DNA from: CAJXTB01 sp047626195
Lineage (GTDB): Bacteria > Myxococcota_A > UBA796 > GCA-2862545
Direction of reading: 5' to 3'
NCBI GenBank assembly: GCA_047626195.1
Contig: JBLHSN010000368.1
Location: forward strand, 1-5,749
DNA length: 5,749 bases
A program made the position numbers and the translations under genes. Below are positions 1 through 5,228 of this stretch, piece after piece; the first letter of the stretch is position 1; each line of letters starts with the position of its first letter. A model generated the notes under the pieces. That model saw only the letters and a program-made list of their open reading frames with translations. It was not told the DNA's origin and searched no databases.

Positions 1-66
1 GTCCGAGTCCGAGTCCGAGTCCGTGTCAACACCGGTGTCCGATCGGGTATCGGTATCGGTATCGGT
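1..66. repeat. Short coding tandem repeats (GTCCGA and ATCGGT hexamers)
   Basis: Positions 1-24 are three exact copies and one near copy of the hexamer GTCCGA (minus strand TCGGAC, Ser-Asp). Positions 49-66 are three exact copies of ATCGGT (minus strand ACCGAT, Thr-Asp). Both lie inside the lipoprotein linker and keep its frame, so changes in copy number would lengthen or shorten the linker by two residues per unit without breaking the gene. The first array continues past the left edge, so its full length is unknown. Confidence 0.8.
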
Positions 67-132
67 ACCGGAATCGGCGCCAGACATTGGACATCCGGTG
101 AGCATTGCAAGGAGCAGTATCGAAGAGTTCAT
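1..132 (-). CDS. Putative lipoprotein with Asp-Ser/Asp-Thr linker, N-terminus only (runs off left edge)
   Basis: Reading the minus strand from the ATG at 132-130 gives 44 open codons to the window edge with no stop. The protein begins MNSSILLLAMLTGC, a short hydrophobic stretch ending in a clear lipobox (LTGC, Cys14), so it should be exported by Sec, processed by signal peptidase II and lipid-anchored. After the Cys comes a linker made almost only of Asp, Ser, Thr and Gly, with runs of DT at about residues 24-29 and of DS at the end. Such linkers are common in deltaproteobacterial and myxobacterial surface lipoproteins, where they separate the anchor from a folded domain; that domain lies outside the window, so function is unknown. 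An in-frame TTG at 141-139 would add three residues, including an Arg, giving a more typical positively charged signal peptide. I see no strong Shine-Dalgarno for either start. It is divergent from the BtuF-like gene. Confidence 0.72.
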   Translation of the reverse strand, partial: MNSSILLLAMLTGCPMSGADSGTDTDTDTRSDTGVDTDSDSDSD

Positions 133-211
133 GAGGCGCAAGCTGCCGTAAAAAGTACTAATTGGCAACTGGAATTCCGTTAAACCTTCTGGCTCGATGG
201 TTCCTTCTTAT

Positions 212-227
212 CCACTCGTTCGAGTGG
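212..227. promoter_or_regulatory. Inverted repeat, candidate operator or small hairpin
   Basis: CCACTCGTTCGAGTGG is a perfect inverted repeat with 7-bp arms around a central TT. It lies 79 bp from the leftward lipoprotein start and 138 bp from the BtuF-like start, between the two divergent genes. It is not followed by a T-run on either strand, so an intrinsic terminator is unlikely. A dimeric regulator's operator is a reasonable reading, but no regulator gene is in the window. A 7-bp-arm repeat would arise by chance only occasionally in a region this short. Confidence 0.4.
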
Positions 228-236
228 TGAGACGCC

Positions 237-307
237 GATGAAGAGTGTGAGGTGTTGAACCTGCGAGGCCCTGCGTGTGTGTGGGGAAGGGAGTGAGATG
301 AAGAGTG
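237..307 (+). repeat. 11-bp direct repeat GATGAAGAGTG, two copies 60 bp apart
   Basis: GATGAAGAGTG occurs at 237-247 and again at 297-307, start to start exactly 60 bp, both on the plus strand upstream of the BtuF-like gene. An exact 11-bp repeat within about 230 bp is unlikely by chance. Each copy contains an ATG: the first opens a six-codon frame that stops at once, the second opens the 30-codon frame listed separately. It may be a pair of regulator sites or the trace of a small local duplication; flanking bases are not similar enough to decide. Confidence 0.55.
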
Positions 308-390
308 GTCGCGTTGGGCCTCATGATTGTGGTGCCGCGATATCCTCCACGTCCGGAGTTCCACCATGCGTTGTCTTGTCCTTGCCTTGA
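298..390 (+). CDS. Possible upstream ORF or leader peptide, 30 aa, overlapping the BtuF-like start
   Basis: An ATG at 298 is preceded by a purine-rich AAGGGAG (287-293) four bases upstream, a good though close ribosome binding site. The frame reads 30 residues beginning MKSGRVGPHDCG and ends at TGA 388-390, which is 25 bases inside the BtuF-like gene in a different frame. The peptide has no hydrophobic segment, no run of one amino acid as in attenuator leaders, and no family I recognise. If translated, it would place ribosomes across the BtuF-like start and could couple or dampen its translation. Equally it may be a chance frame behind a purine-rich leader, so confidence is low. Confidence 0.2.
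   Translation: MKSGRVGPHDCGAAISSTSGVPPCVVLSLP
355..358 (+). promoter_or_regulatory. Ribosome binding site that fixes the BtuF-like start
   Basis: GGAG at 355-358 sits seven bases before the ATG at 366. It supports this ATG over the in-frame TTG at 327, which would put 13 polar residues in front of the signal peptide. Confidence 0.75.
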
Positions 391-1205
391 TGTTGACCGC
401 CTGTTCAGTCGCCCCTCCAGCGTCTACCGAGACCCGAATTGTGTCGCTGCAGCCACAGATCACAGAGACCCTCTTCGCTATCGGAGCAGGCGACTTGGTG
501 GTCGGCCGAAGCGACTACGACGCACTGCCGAGTGAGGTGACGGCCTTACCGAGCGCTGGAACTGCGCTGACGCCAAATGTGGAAGCGGTGGTCGGACTGC
601 GCCCAAGTCTGGTCTTGGTGGCGGAGTCGGCTGGGACGCGATTGGACCTGCTGGAGCCGATTGCCACGGTGGAGGCCTTGCCGTGGTTCGGTGTGTCCGA
701 TGTGGGTGCGTCGATTCGGCGGTTGGGAGAGTTGACCGACCATGCTGCGGAAGCGGAGACCGTCGCCCTGCAGTTGTTGGCGTCATTACAGGAAGCACCG
801 CCGGCGACTGGGCCGAAAACTCTGTTGGTGTATGCGTCAGACGACTTGGCGACGGGTCCGGTGTGGTTTGTGCAGCGCAACTCGCTTCACGGTGCAGCCA
901 TGCATGCTGCGGGTCTGGTCAATGCGGTGGAAGAGGATGTGACGGGTGCCCCCAGCCTTCCTGTTGAGCAGCTGTTGGCGGTGAATCCAGAATGGATTGT
1001 CATCCTTTCGAGCGACAGTGACCTGTCCGACTCGGACCGCGAGCGATTGGCCCATTCGTTCGACGCGCTAACCCCGCTGTCCGCGGTGAAAAATGGCCAG
1101 ATCCGGGTGCTTGCAGGTGGGCAGTACCACTCGACTGGGCCGTCGCTTAGCGACTTTGTTGGGGTTCTTCGCTTGGCACTTACAGCGACCGAGCCGGCTC
1201 GCTAA
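366..1205 (+). CDS. BtuF-like periplasmic-binding lipoprotein (ABC transporter substrate-binding protein)
   Basis: The 279-residue protein starts with a lipoprotein signal (MRCLVLALMLTAC; lipobox LTAC, Cys13 as lipid anchor, Ser at +2). The mature part matches the class III periplasmic-binding fold that binds vitamin B12, haem and siderophores: the opening block RIVSLQPQITETLFAIGAGD (24-43), then VVGRSDYDALPSE (45-57), LPSAGTALTPNVEAVVGLRP (61-80) followed by SLVLV. The C-terminal lobe has the usual VEQLLAVNPEWIVIL (200-214) and a closing helix. Length is about that of E. coli BtuF plus an anchor. The fold is clear but the ligand is not: cobalamin is the default for close BtuF relatives, iron chelates are possible. 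No BtuC or BtuD permease or ATPase gene is adjacent, so it must share a transporter encoded elsewhere or act as an orphan receptor. Its TAA overlaps the kinase gene's stop on the other strand. Start chosen from the signal peptide and the GGAG site. Confidence 0.88.
   Translation: MRCLVLALMLTACSVAPPASTETRIVSLQPQITETLFAIGAGDLVVGRSDYDALPSEVTALPSAGTALTPNVEAVVGLRPSLVLVAESAGTRLDLLEPIATVEALPWFGVSDVGASIRRLGELTDHAAEAETVALQLLASLQEAPPATGPKTLLVYASDDLATGPVWFVQRNSLHGAAMHAAGLVNAVEEDVTGAPSLPVEQLLAVNPEWIVILSSDSDLSDSDRERLAHSFDALTPLSAVKNGQIRVLAGGQYHSTGPSLSDFVGVLRLALTATEPAR
1190..1201. other. 12-bp palindrome at the convergent gene ends
   Basis: CGAGCCGGCTCG is a perfect palindrome immediately before the two overlapping stop codons. 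It could fold in the 3' end of either transcript, and AGCGA (1184-1188) with TCGCT (1199-1203) offers a competing stem. There is no T-run on either strand, so it is not a canonical intrinsic terminator. A palindrome of this length is expected about once by chance in GC-rich DNA of this size; only its position at the shared gene end makes it notable. Confidence 0.25.
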
Positions 1206-4200
1206 CCGAAGCAGTTCAGCGCGACGAGGTCCGGGCGCGTGCGGAAGGTCTTGGCGATAGTTGGCGGCAATCGGTCCGCGATACGACGTGCTAGCTGACC
1301 AATGGCATCGGCAACGCGGGGGTCATCGGCCGCCTGGTTTAGCGCGAGTAGCCCATCCAGGCGGAACCCCTCTGTGCCGGCTGCATCGAGAAGGCGAACG
1401 GCCCGTTTGGCCCCCTCTCGTGCGTGATCGATTGCGCCAACCGCGGACAGCGCGCGTGAGGCGTCCACGCGAATGCGGAAGGATCGCAGCGCCAGAAGGG
1501 GCTCCGGCCGCATCATGGCCCACATGGCGAGGTCCTTTGCAGCCACGGGATCTGAAGCTGCGAGCAATCGCGCGCGAATGGCTGCGAGCTGTCCGGGTGG
1601 GTCGTCGAGGCGATTTTCTGGTACGCGGTCCGGCATGGGAAGGGCGGTTGCTGCGGCATCTGGCCGGCCAGCGGCGAGCAATGCTCGGGCTACGCGAAGG
1701 CGGGTATTCCACGCCGCTTCACCCTGCATCTGAGCGTAGGTAAGAGCAATATTAGCGGCCTGAGCGGCCTCGATTGGGCGACCGCTGTCAATGAGAACAA
1801 TGGCGTGCAGCGCTCGGGCGTCGGCGATGCGGTCGACCAACTCATGCTGCTCAATCGCGTCCAGAAGACGCTCGGAGCGGTGGTTGGCCGCACCTAAGCG
1901 TCCGGCGGCGAGGTCGAGTTCAATGGCCCGCGCCAACACTCCACAGCGCACCCGCACGTCGCCACCACGTTCGAGCCTGTCTAGGGCGGATTCTAACAGG
2001 GATGCGGCAGCATCTAAGCGATTTTGTAGCGCACGTACGTTGGCCAAACCCCGGATTGCTCGGGATTCACTGTCGGATGAGCCGGTTGCGCGGGCGGAGT
2101 CGAGAGCGTCCGTCCATAACGCTTCAGCGCCTCGGATATCACAGTCCCTGAGTCGGATATCGGCGAGTGCACGGGTTGCTGTTCCACGCATGGGGTCGCC
2201 GGGCTCAAAGAGCGCGTTGGCTTCCTCCAAGATGGGTCGGGCAGCATCAAAGTCTGCGCTTCGATAGTGCGCGCGGCCGAGAGAGGTCAGTGCACGTGCG
2301 GTGGCTGGGGCGTCTCCTTCCAAGCGTGCAGCGGCGACTGCGTTGACCAGTGGTGGAATGGCCAGCGCCCAGTGTCCGCGTGCGAGCTGGGCTTCTCCGG
2401 CGATGAGGTAGACCCACCGACGCAGACGGATGATGGTGTCGGAGTCGAGTCGGTTCTCGGCGCTGCGTTGAATCGCCTGTGCTCTCTGGGTCAACCGAAC
2501 CACATCGACAAAGCGTCCGTCCCGAGAGGCACGCCGGGCTGCGCGGACAAAGTAGGGGTAAGCCTTGGCATCGTCTCCAGCCTGCGCGTACAGCGTGGCG
2601 ATTTCTTCGGCATCCGCTCTACGACGACGTTGTTGGAGGACGCTCGCGAGGGCTCGGGAGGCGTCTTGAATCGCCGATTCGTCCATTCGTGACCGAACCA
2701 CAATGGCGGCCGAGGGGTGGGCGAAACGAACGGTGCCTCGGTCGGTGTTGGTCTCTTTGATGAGAAGACCGCGGTCAATGAGGCGCTGAGTGGCGACATG
2801 AGCGGGATGGTCGGGCATAGCCCGTGTGAGGAGATCTTCTTCTACAGGGCGACCCAGAACGGCGAGGATGTGGCACGCGTGGAGGCTTGGCGGGTCTAGG
2901 CTGGACAGCAAGGTCTGAATGCGTGCGCGCACGGCGGGTGGGACTGGAAGCTCGGCGTTGCGAATCTCGTCTAGAGGCTTGGCGGCCTTGAAGCGTCCTG
3001 GGGTGTGCTCTGTGAGCCAACCGGCCTGGATTAGTGCATGTACTTGGGCTGCAATCGGTCCGGGTTGGCCAGCAAACTCGGCATGAAGGCGTCGTCCGAG
3101 TGCCGGTGCGACGGGTCCAGCGAGTCCTCGGTCCCGCATCATACCAATGACATCCGCGCGGTCGAGAGGACCGAGTCCGAGAATCGGTTCTGGCAGTCCC
3201 ATGTCATCGGTCAAGACCGAGATAGCGCCGCGGGCGGTGGTTCCGGCAGCGAATACTGTGAAGGGACGGTTCTGTATTCGGGCTTGGCGTCGTTCCTCGG
3301 TCAGGCCATCAACGGCGTCGGCCGCCAAGCGTTCAGCGTTGTCGATGAGTACAACTTGAGCGGTTCCCACAGGCGTGGATGTCGTGTGCGACCAGCGCAA
3401 TACTCGGCGTCCAGCGGCGATGGCCACGCGCTCAAGCTCGTTGAGCAATGCGCTTCGGCCAGACCCTGGCGGTCCGACGTAGGCGATGATGGTAGGGTCT
3501 TCGCTCTTGAGAGCTTGGACAGCGGCTTGTATGGCCGCATCTCGGGCGCGAAGAGGGGGGCCGGTGACCGCATCTGGTGCATCGAGCATGGCCAAAACCG
3601 CTTTCGCCGATGCGGGACGTTCGGTGGGATCTTTCGCGAGTAGCCGGGCGCACAAATGAGACAGGCGCGGAGGGACTTCGGGGTTGTAGTGGTTGGCGGT
3701 CTTCGGGACTTCGGTCAGGTGGCGAGCCAGGTAGCCAGCCACTGAGTCTGCTTCGATCGGGCGCCGACCGGTCAGTAGGTAGAAGAGCATGGCGCCGAGG
3801 CTGTACAGATCTGTGCGTGCGTCGACCTCTTCGTTGGTGATTTGCTCGGGCGCCATGAAGGCGACGGTCCCGATGAGCTTGCCGACCACGGTAAGTGCGG
3901 TCCCAGCCGCAGTGGCGTCCTTGACCACGCCGAAGTCTGAGATCTTGGGAACCCCGTCCGCAGTCATCAACACGTTTGCCGGCTTGAGGTCGCGGTGGAT
4001 CAGTCCGCGCTCGTGAATGTAGTCGAGGCCAGAGCACAGGGCGCGTAACAAGCCCTCAATGACCGGCATCTTCGCGGGAGACACCGGATGGTCCCAAGTC
4101 TTTGCCACCGCCGCCAAGTCCGAACCTTCCACATACTCCATGGCAATCCAGGGAAAGGCACCCAAATAGCCGGACTCGTACACACGAATGACGTTGTCAT

Positions 4201-4420
4201 GAGACAGACCCGAGAGCGTCGCAAACTCGCGACTGAAACGGCGAACATCTTCGTCTTGAAGAGATGTGGGGTGTAGGATTTTTACCGCCGCGACCTGACC
4301 GTCGTCCCGTGTCGCGCGGAAAACACTCGCCATACCGCCCATGCCCACCGCTTCGTGAAGGGTGTACGGACCGAAAACGGTTCCGGGTCCTGGTGTGGTG
4401 TCCGACGGTTTCCTAGACAT
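1202..4420 (-). CDS. Multidomain Ser/Thr protein kinase with STAND/AAA-type NTPase and TPR-like region
   Basis: This 1072-residue cytoplasmic protein has no signal peptide or membrane segment. Residues 18-280 are a complete Hanks-type kinase: Gly-loop GMGGMASV (26-33), ATP-binding Lys47 (AVK), a likely helix-C Glu65, catalytic HRDLKPAN (142-149, Asp144), DFG (162-164) and APE (190-192), with Thr170, 174, 177 and 185 in the activation loop. It should phosphorylate proteins on Ser/Thr. Residues about 295-580 look like the NTPase plus winged-helix module of PknK/MalT-like regulators: P-loop GPPGSGRS (316-323) with Arg322 in place of the usual Lys, Walker B VVLIDNAE (356-363), and a GQP motif at 451 in the place of GNP. 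Residues about 590-1050 are Ala/Leu/Arg-rich helical repeats of TPR type, presumably for protein binding. Proteins of this plan are frequent in Myxococcota. It follows nth after 9 bp. Substrates are unknown. The TAG stop overlaps the BtuF-like gene's stop. Confidence 0.93.
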   Translation of the reverse strand: MSRKPSDTTPGPGTVFGPYTLHEAVGMGGMASVFRATRDDGQVAAVKILHPTSLQDEDVRRFSREFATLSGLSHDNVIRVYESGYLGAFPWIAMEYVEGSDLAAVAKTWDHPVSPAKMPVIEGLLRALCSGLDYIHERGLIHRDLKPANVLMTADGVPKISDFGVVKDATAAGTALTVVGKLIGTVAFMAPEQITNEEVDARTDLYSLGAMLFYLLTGRRPIEADSVAGYLARHLTEVPKTANHYNPEVPPRLSHLCARLLAKDPTERPASAKAVLAMLDAPDAVTGPPLRARDAAIQAAVQALKSEDPTIIAYVGPPGSGRSALLNELERVAIAAGRRVLRWSHTTSTPVGTAQVVLIDNAERLAADAVDGLTEERRQARIQNRPFTVFAAGTTARGAISVLTDDMGLPEPILGLGPLDRADVIGMMRDRGLAGPVAPALGRRLHAEFAGQPGPIAAQVHALIQAGWLTEHTPGRFKAAKPLDEIRNAELPVPPAVRARIQTLLSSLDPPSLHACHILAVLGRPVEEDLLTRAMPDHPAHVATQRLIDRGLLIKETNTDRGTVRFAHPSAAIVVRSRMDESAIQDASRALASVLQQRRRRADAEEIATLYAQAGDDAKAYPYFVRAARRASRDGRFVDVVRLTQRAQAIQRSAENRLDSDTIIRLRRWVYLIAGEAQLARGHWALAIPPLVNAVAAARLEGDAPATARALTSLGRAHYRSADFDAARPILEEANALFEPGDPMRGTATRALADIRLRDCDIRGAEALWTDALDSARATGSSDSESRAIRGLANVRALQNRLDAAASLLESALDRLERGGDVRVRCGVLARAIELDLAAGRLGAANHRSERLLDAIEQHELVDRIADARALHAIVLIDSGRPIEAAQAANIALTYAQMQGEAAWNTRLRVARALLAAGRPDAAATALPMPDRVPENRLDDPPGQLAAIRARLLAASDPVAAKDLAMWAMMRPEPLLALRSFRIRVDASRALSAVGAIDHAREGAKRAVRLLDAAGTEGFRLDGLLALNQAADDPRVADAIGQLARRIADRLPPTIAKTFRTRPDLVALNCFG

Positions 4421-4429
4421 GGTCGCAGC

Positions 4430-5104
4430 TTACCCCTGTTCGCGTGCAGGGTGACGTGCAGTTCGTTCGGCCACGGTGCCGATGGGGTCATCCTCGGAGA
4501 CTGGGCAGCCCTCGTTGACCGGGCAATCACCGCATGCGGGCTTCTTCGCCGTGCACTGGTAGCGTCCGTGAAGCAAAATTCGGTGGCCGTCGGCAACCCA
4601 GTGCTCTGACGGCAGCAGCGCGCACAGGTCCCGTTCGACCTTGTCCGGCTTCGTTTGCTGGGTCCAGCCCAGCCGGAATGCTACTCGTTTGACGTGGGTG
4701 TCGACGACGATTCCGGTTGCGATGCCAAAGGCGCTGCCCATGACTAAGTTGGCGGTCTTTCGAGCGACCCCGCGCAAGTCGAGCAACGCCTGCATGTCTT
4801 GTGGAACTTTACCCCTGTGGTCAGCGACGAGAGAGGCACTCGCGCTGCGAATCGCTGTGGCCTTGTTGCGGTAAAAGCCGGTAGTGCGAACGATCTCCTC
4901 GACCTCTTCTTGGGTCGCGGCAGCGAGGGCAGTAGCGTTGGGGAAGCGTTCAAACAGGGCCGGGGTTGCCAGATTCACCCGGGCATCTGTGCTCTGGGCA
5001 GACAGGATGGTTGCGATGAGCAACTCGAACGGGTTTCGATGGTCGAGCTCCACATGGGGAGTGGGGATCGCGTTTCGCAGGATGGTGAGCATGTCAGTAG
5101 TCAT
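4430..5104 (-). CDS. nth: Endonuclease III (DNA glycosylase/AP lyase)
   Basis: The enzyme removes oxidised pyrimidines from DNA and cuts the resulting abasic site by beta-elimination, the first step of base-excision repair. With the start at 5104 the protein has 224 residues, close to the 211 of E. coli Nth. The family block NPFELLIATILSAQSTDARV (24-43) is present, followed by the helix-hairpin-helix LRGVARKTANLV (about 110-121). Lys116, in RKTAN, corresponds to catalytic Lys120 of E. coli, and Asp135, in VVDTHV, to Asp138. The C-terminus carries the 4Fe-4S ligands Cys184, 191, 194 and 200 in the standard C-x6-C-x2-C-x5-C spacing after LHGRY. All key residues are present, so it should be active. 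The frame stays open to an ATG at 5422, but the added 106 residues resemble no part of Nth and would run antiparallel through the DUF481-like gene; I reject them. It is first in a likely operon with the kinase. Confidence 0.96.
   Translation of the reverse strand: MTTDMLTILRNAIPTPHVELDHRNPFELLIATILSAQSTDARVNLATPALFERFPNATALAAATQEEVEEIVRTTGFYRNKATAIRSASASLVADHRGKVPQDMQALLDLRGVARKTANLVMGSAFGIATGIVVDTHVKRVAFRLGWTQQTKPDKVERDLCALLPSEHWVADGHRILLHGRYQCTAKKPACGDCPVNEGCPVSEDDPIGTVAERTARHPAREQG
4433..4437 (-). promoter_or_regulatory. Kinase ribosome binding site inside the end of nth
   Basis: On the minus strand AGGGG (4437-4433) is the best match to a Shine-Dalgarno for the kinase ATG at 4420. It lies in the last two codons of nth and touches its TAA. 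The spacing of 12 bases is longer than usual, which fits a gene that relies partly on ribosomes finishing nth (translational coupling). Confidence 0.45.
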
Positions 5105-5108
5105 GGTG

Positions 5109-5113
5109 CCTCT
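5109..5113 (-). promoter_or_regulatory. Ribosome binding site that supports the short nth start
   Basis: AGAGG on the minus strand (5113-5109) lies four bases before the ATG at 5104. The spacing is short, but no better site precedes the next ATG at 5092, and the resulting protein length fits the family. Confidence 0.55.
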
Positions 5114-5216
5114 GTCGAGAAATGCGCCATTAGTCAGCGCGTGCCGGCCGTGGGAGTGGCGTTGCGCAACCTTGGCATTGGCCCCGATCGACTGTGGTCG
5201 GTACAAGACGCGTTCT

Positions 5217-5221
5217 AGGAG
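5217..5221 (+). promoter_or_regulatory. Ribosome binding site of the DUF481-like gene
   Basis: AGGAG at 5217-5221 lies seven bases before the ATG at 5229, an ideal Shine-Dalgarno. It gives strong support for a gene that has no stop codon within the window. Confidence 0.8.
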
Positions 5222-5228
5222 TGTGACC

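Larger units (their letters stand above)
133..365. promoter_or_regulatory. Divergent intergenic region between two lipoprotein genes
   Basis: This 233-bp stretch must hold the promoters of both the leftward lipoprotein gene and the rightward BtuF-like gene. The part around 148-190 is clearly more AT-rich than the surroundings and is the likely core-promoter zone. I could not place a convincing pair of -35 and -10 boxes on either strand: TTGGCA at 162-167 has no good -10 box at 16-18 bp. The region contains a 16-bp inverted repeat (212-227), an 11-bp direct repeat (237-247 and 297-307) and a possible small upstream ORF (298-390), each listed separately. No terminator or RNA gene is evident. 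Confidence 0.5.
5105..5228. promoter_or_regulatory. Divergent intergenic region between nth and the DUF481-like gene
   Basis: These 124 bp must hold the start signals for nth (leftward) and the barrel protein (rightward). A perfect 10-bp palindrome GTTGCGCAAC sits at 5161-5170, near the middle. For the rightward gene the best promoter-like pair is TTGGCC (5178-5183) and TACAAG (5202-5207), 18 bp apart, but each matches consensus at only four of six bases and the implied leader is very short. I find nothing better for nth. Organism-specific sigma factors may explain the poor matches. Confidence 0.35.

Noticed and set aside
1..132. CRISPR or mobile-element repeats at the left edge
   Set aside because: The repeats are contiguous six-base units within a coding frame that encodes a lipobox and acidic linker; there are no spacers.
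327..365. Longer BtuF-like protein from the TTG at 327
   Set aside because: It would put 13 polar residues before a well-formed lipoprotein signal, and the ATG at 366 has a well-spaced GGAG.
133..365. Cobalamin riboswitch upstream of the BtuF-like gene
   Set aside because: I could not find a convincing B12-box-like core, and the region after the AT-rich zone is short for the full aptamer; a covariance-model search would settle this.
158..463. A 101-residue minus-strand frame across the divergent intergenic region
   Set aside because: His/Arg/Ser-rich with no recognisable feature, and it overlaps the BtuF-like signal peptide antisense.
1261..2692. Several plus-strand frames of 86-160 residues antisense to the TPR region
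   Set aside because: Composition is dominated by Arg, Ala, Ser and Gly, with no domain or hydrophobic pattern; these are shadows of the kinase gene.
3038..3643. A 201-residue plus-strand frame antisense to the kinase gene
   Set aside because: No recognisable domain or convincing start signal; it mirrors the codon structure of the kinase gene.
3432..4037. A 201-residue minus-strand frame inside the kinase gene
   Set aside because: Arg/Pro/Ser-rich composition typical of an out-of-frame read of GC-rich coding DNA; the overlapping kinase frame carries unmistakable motifs.
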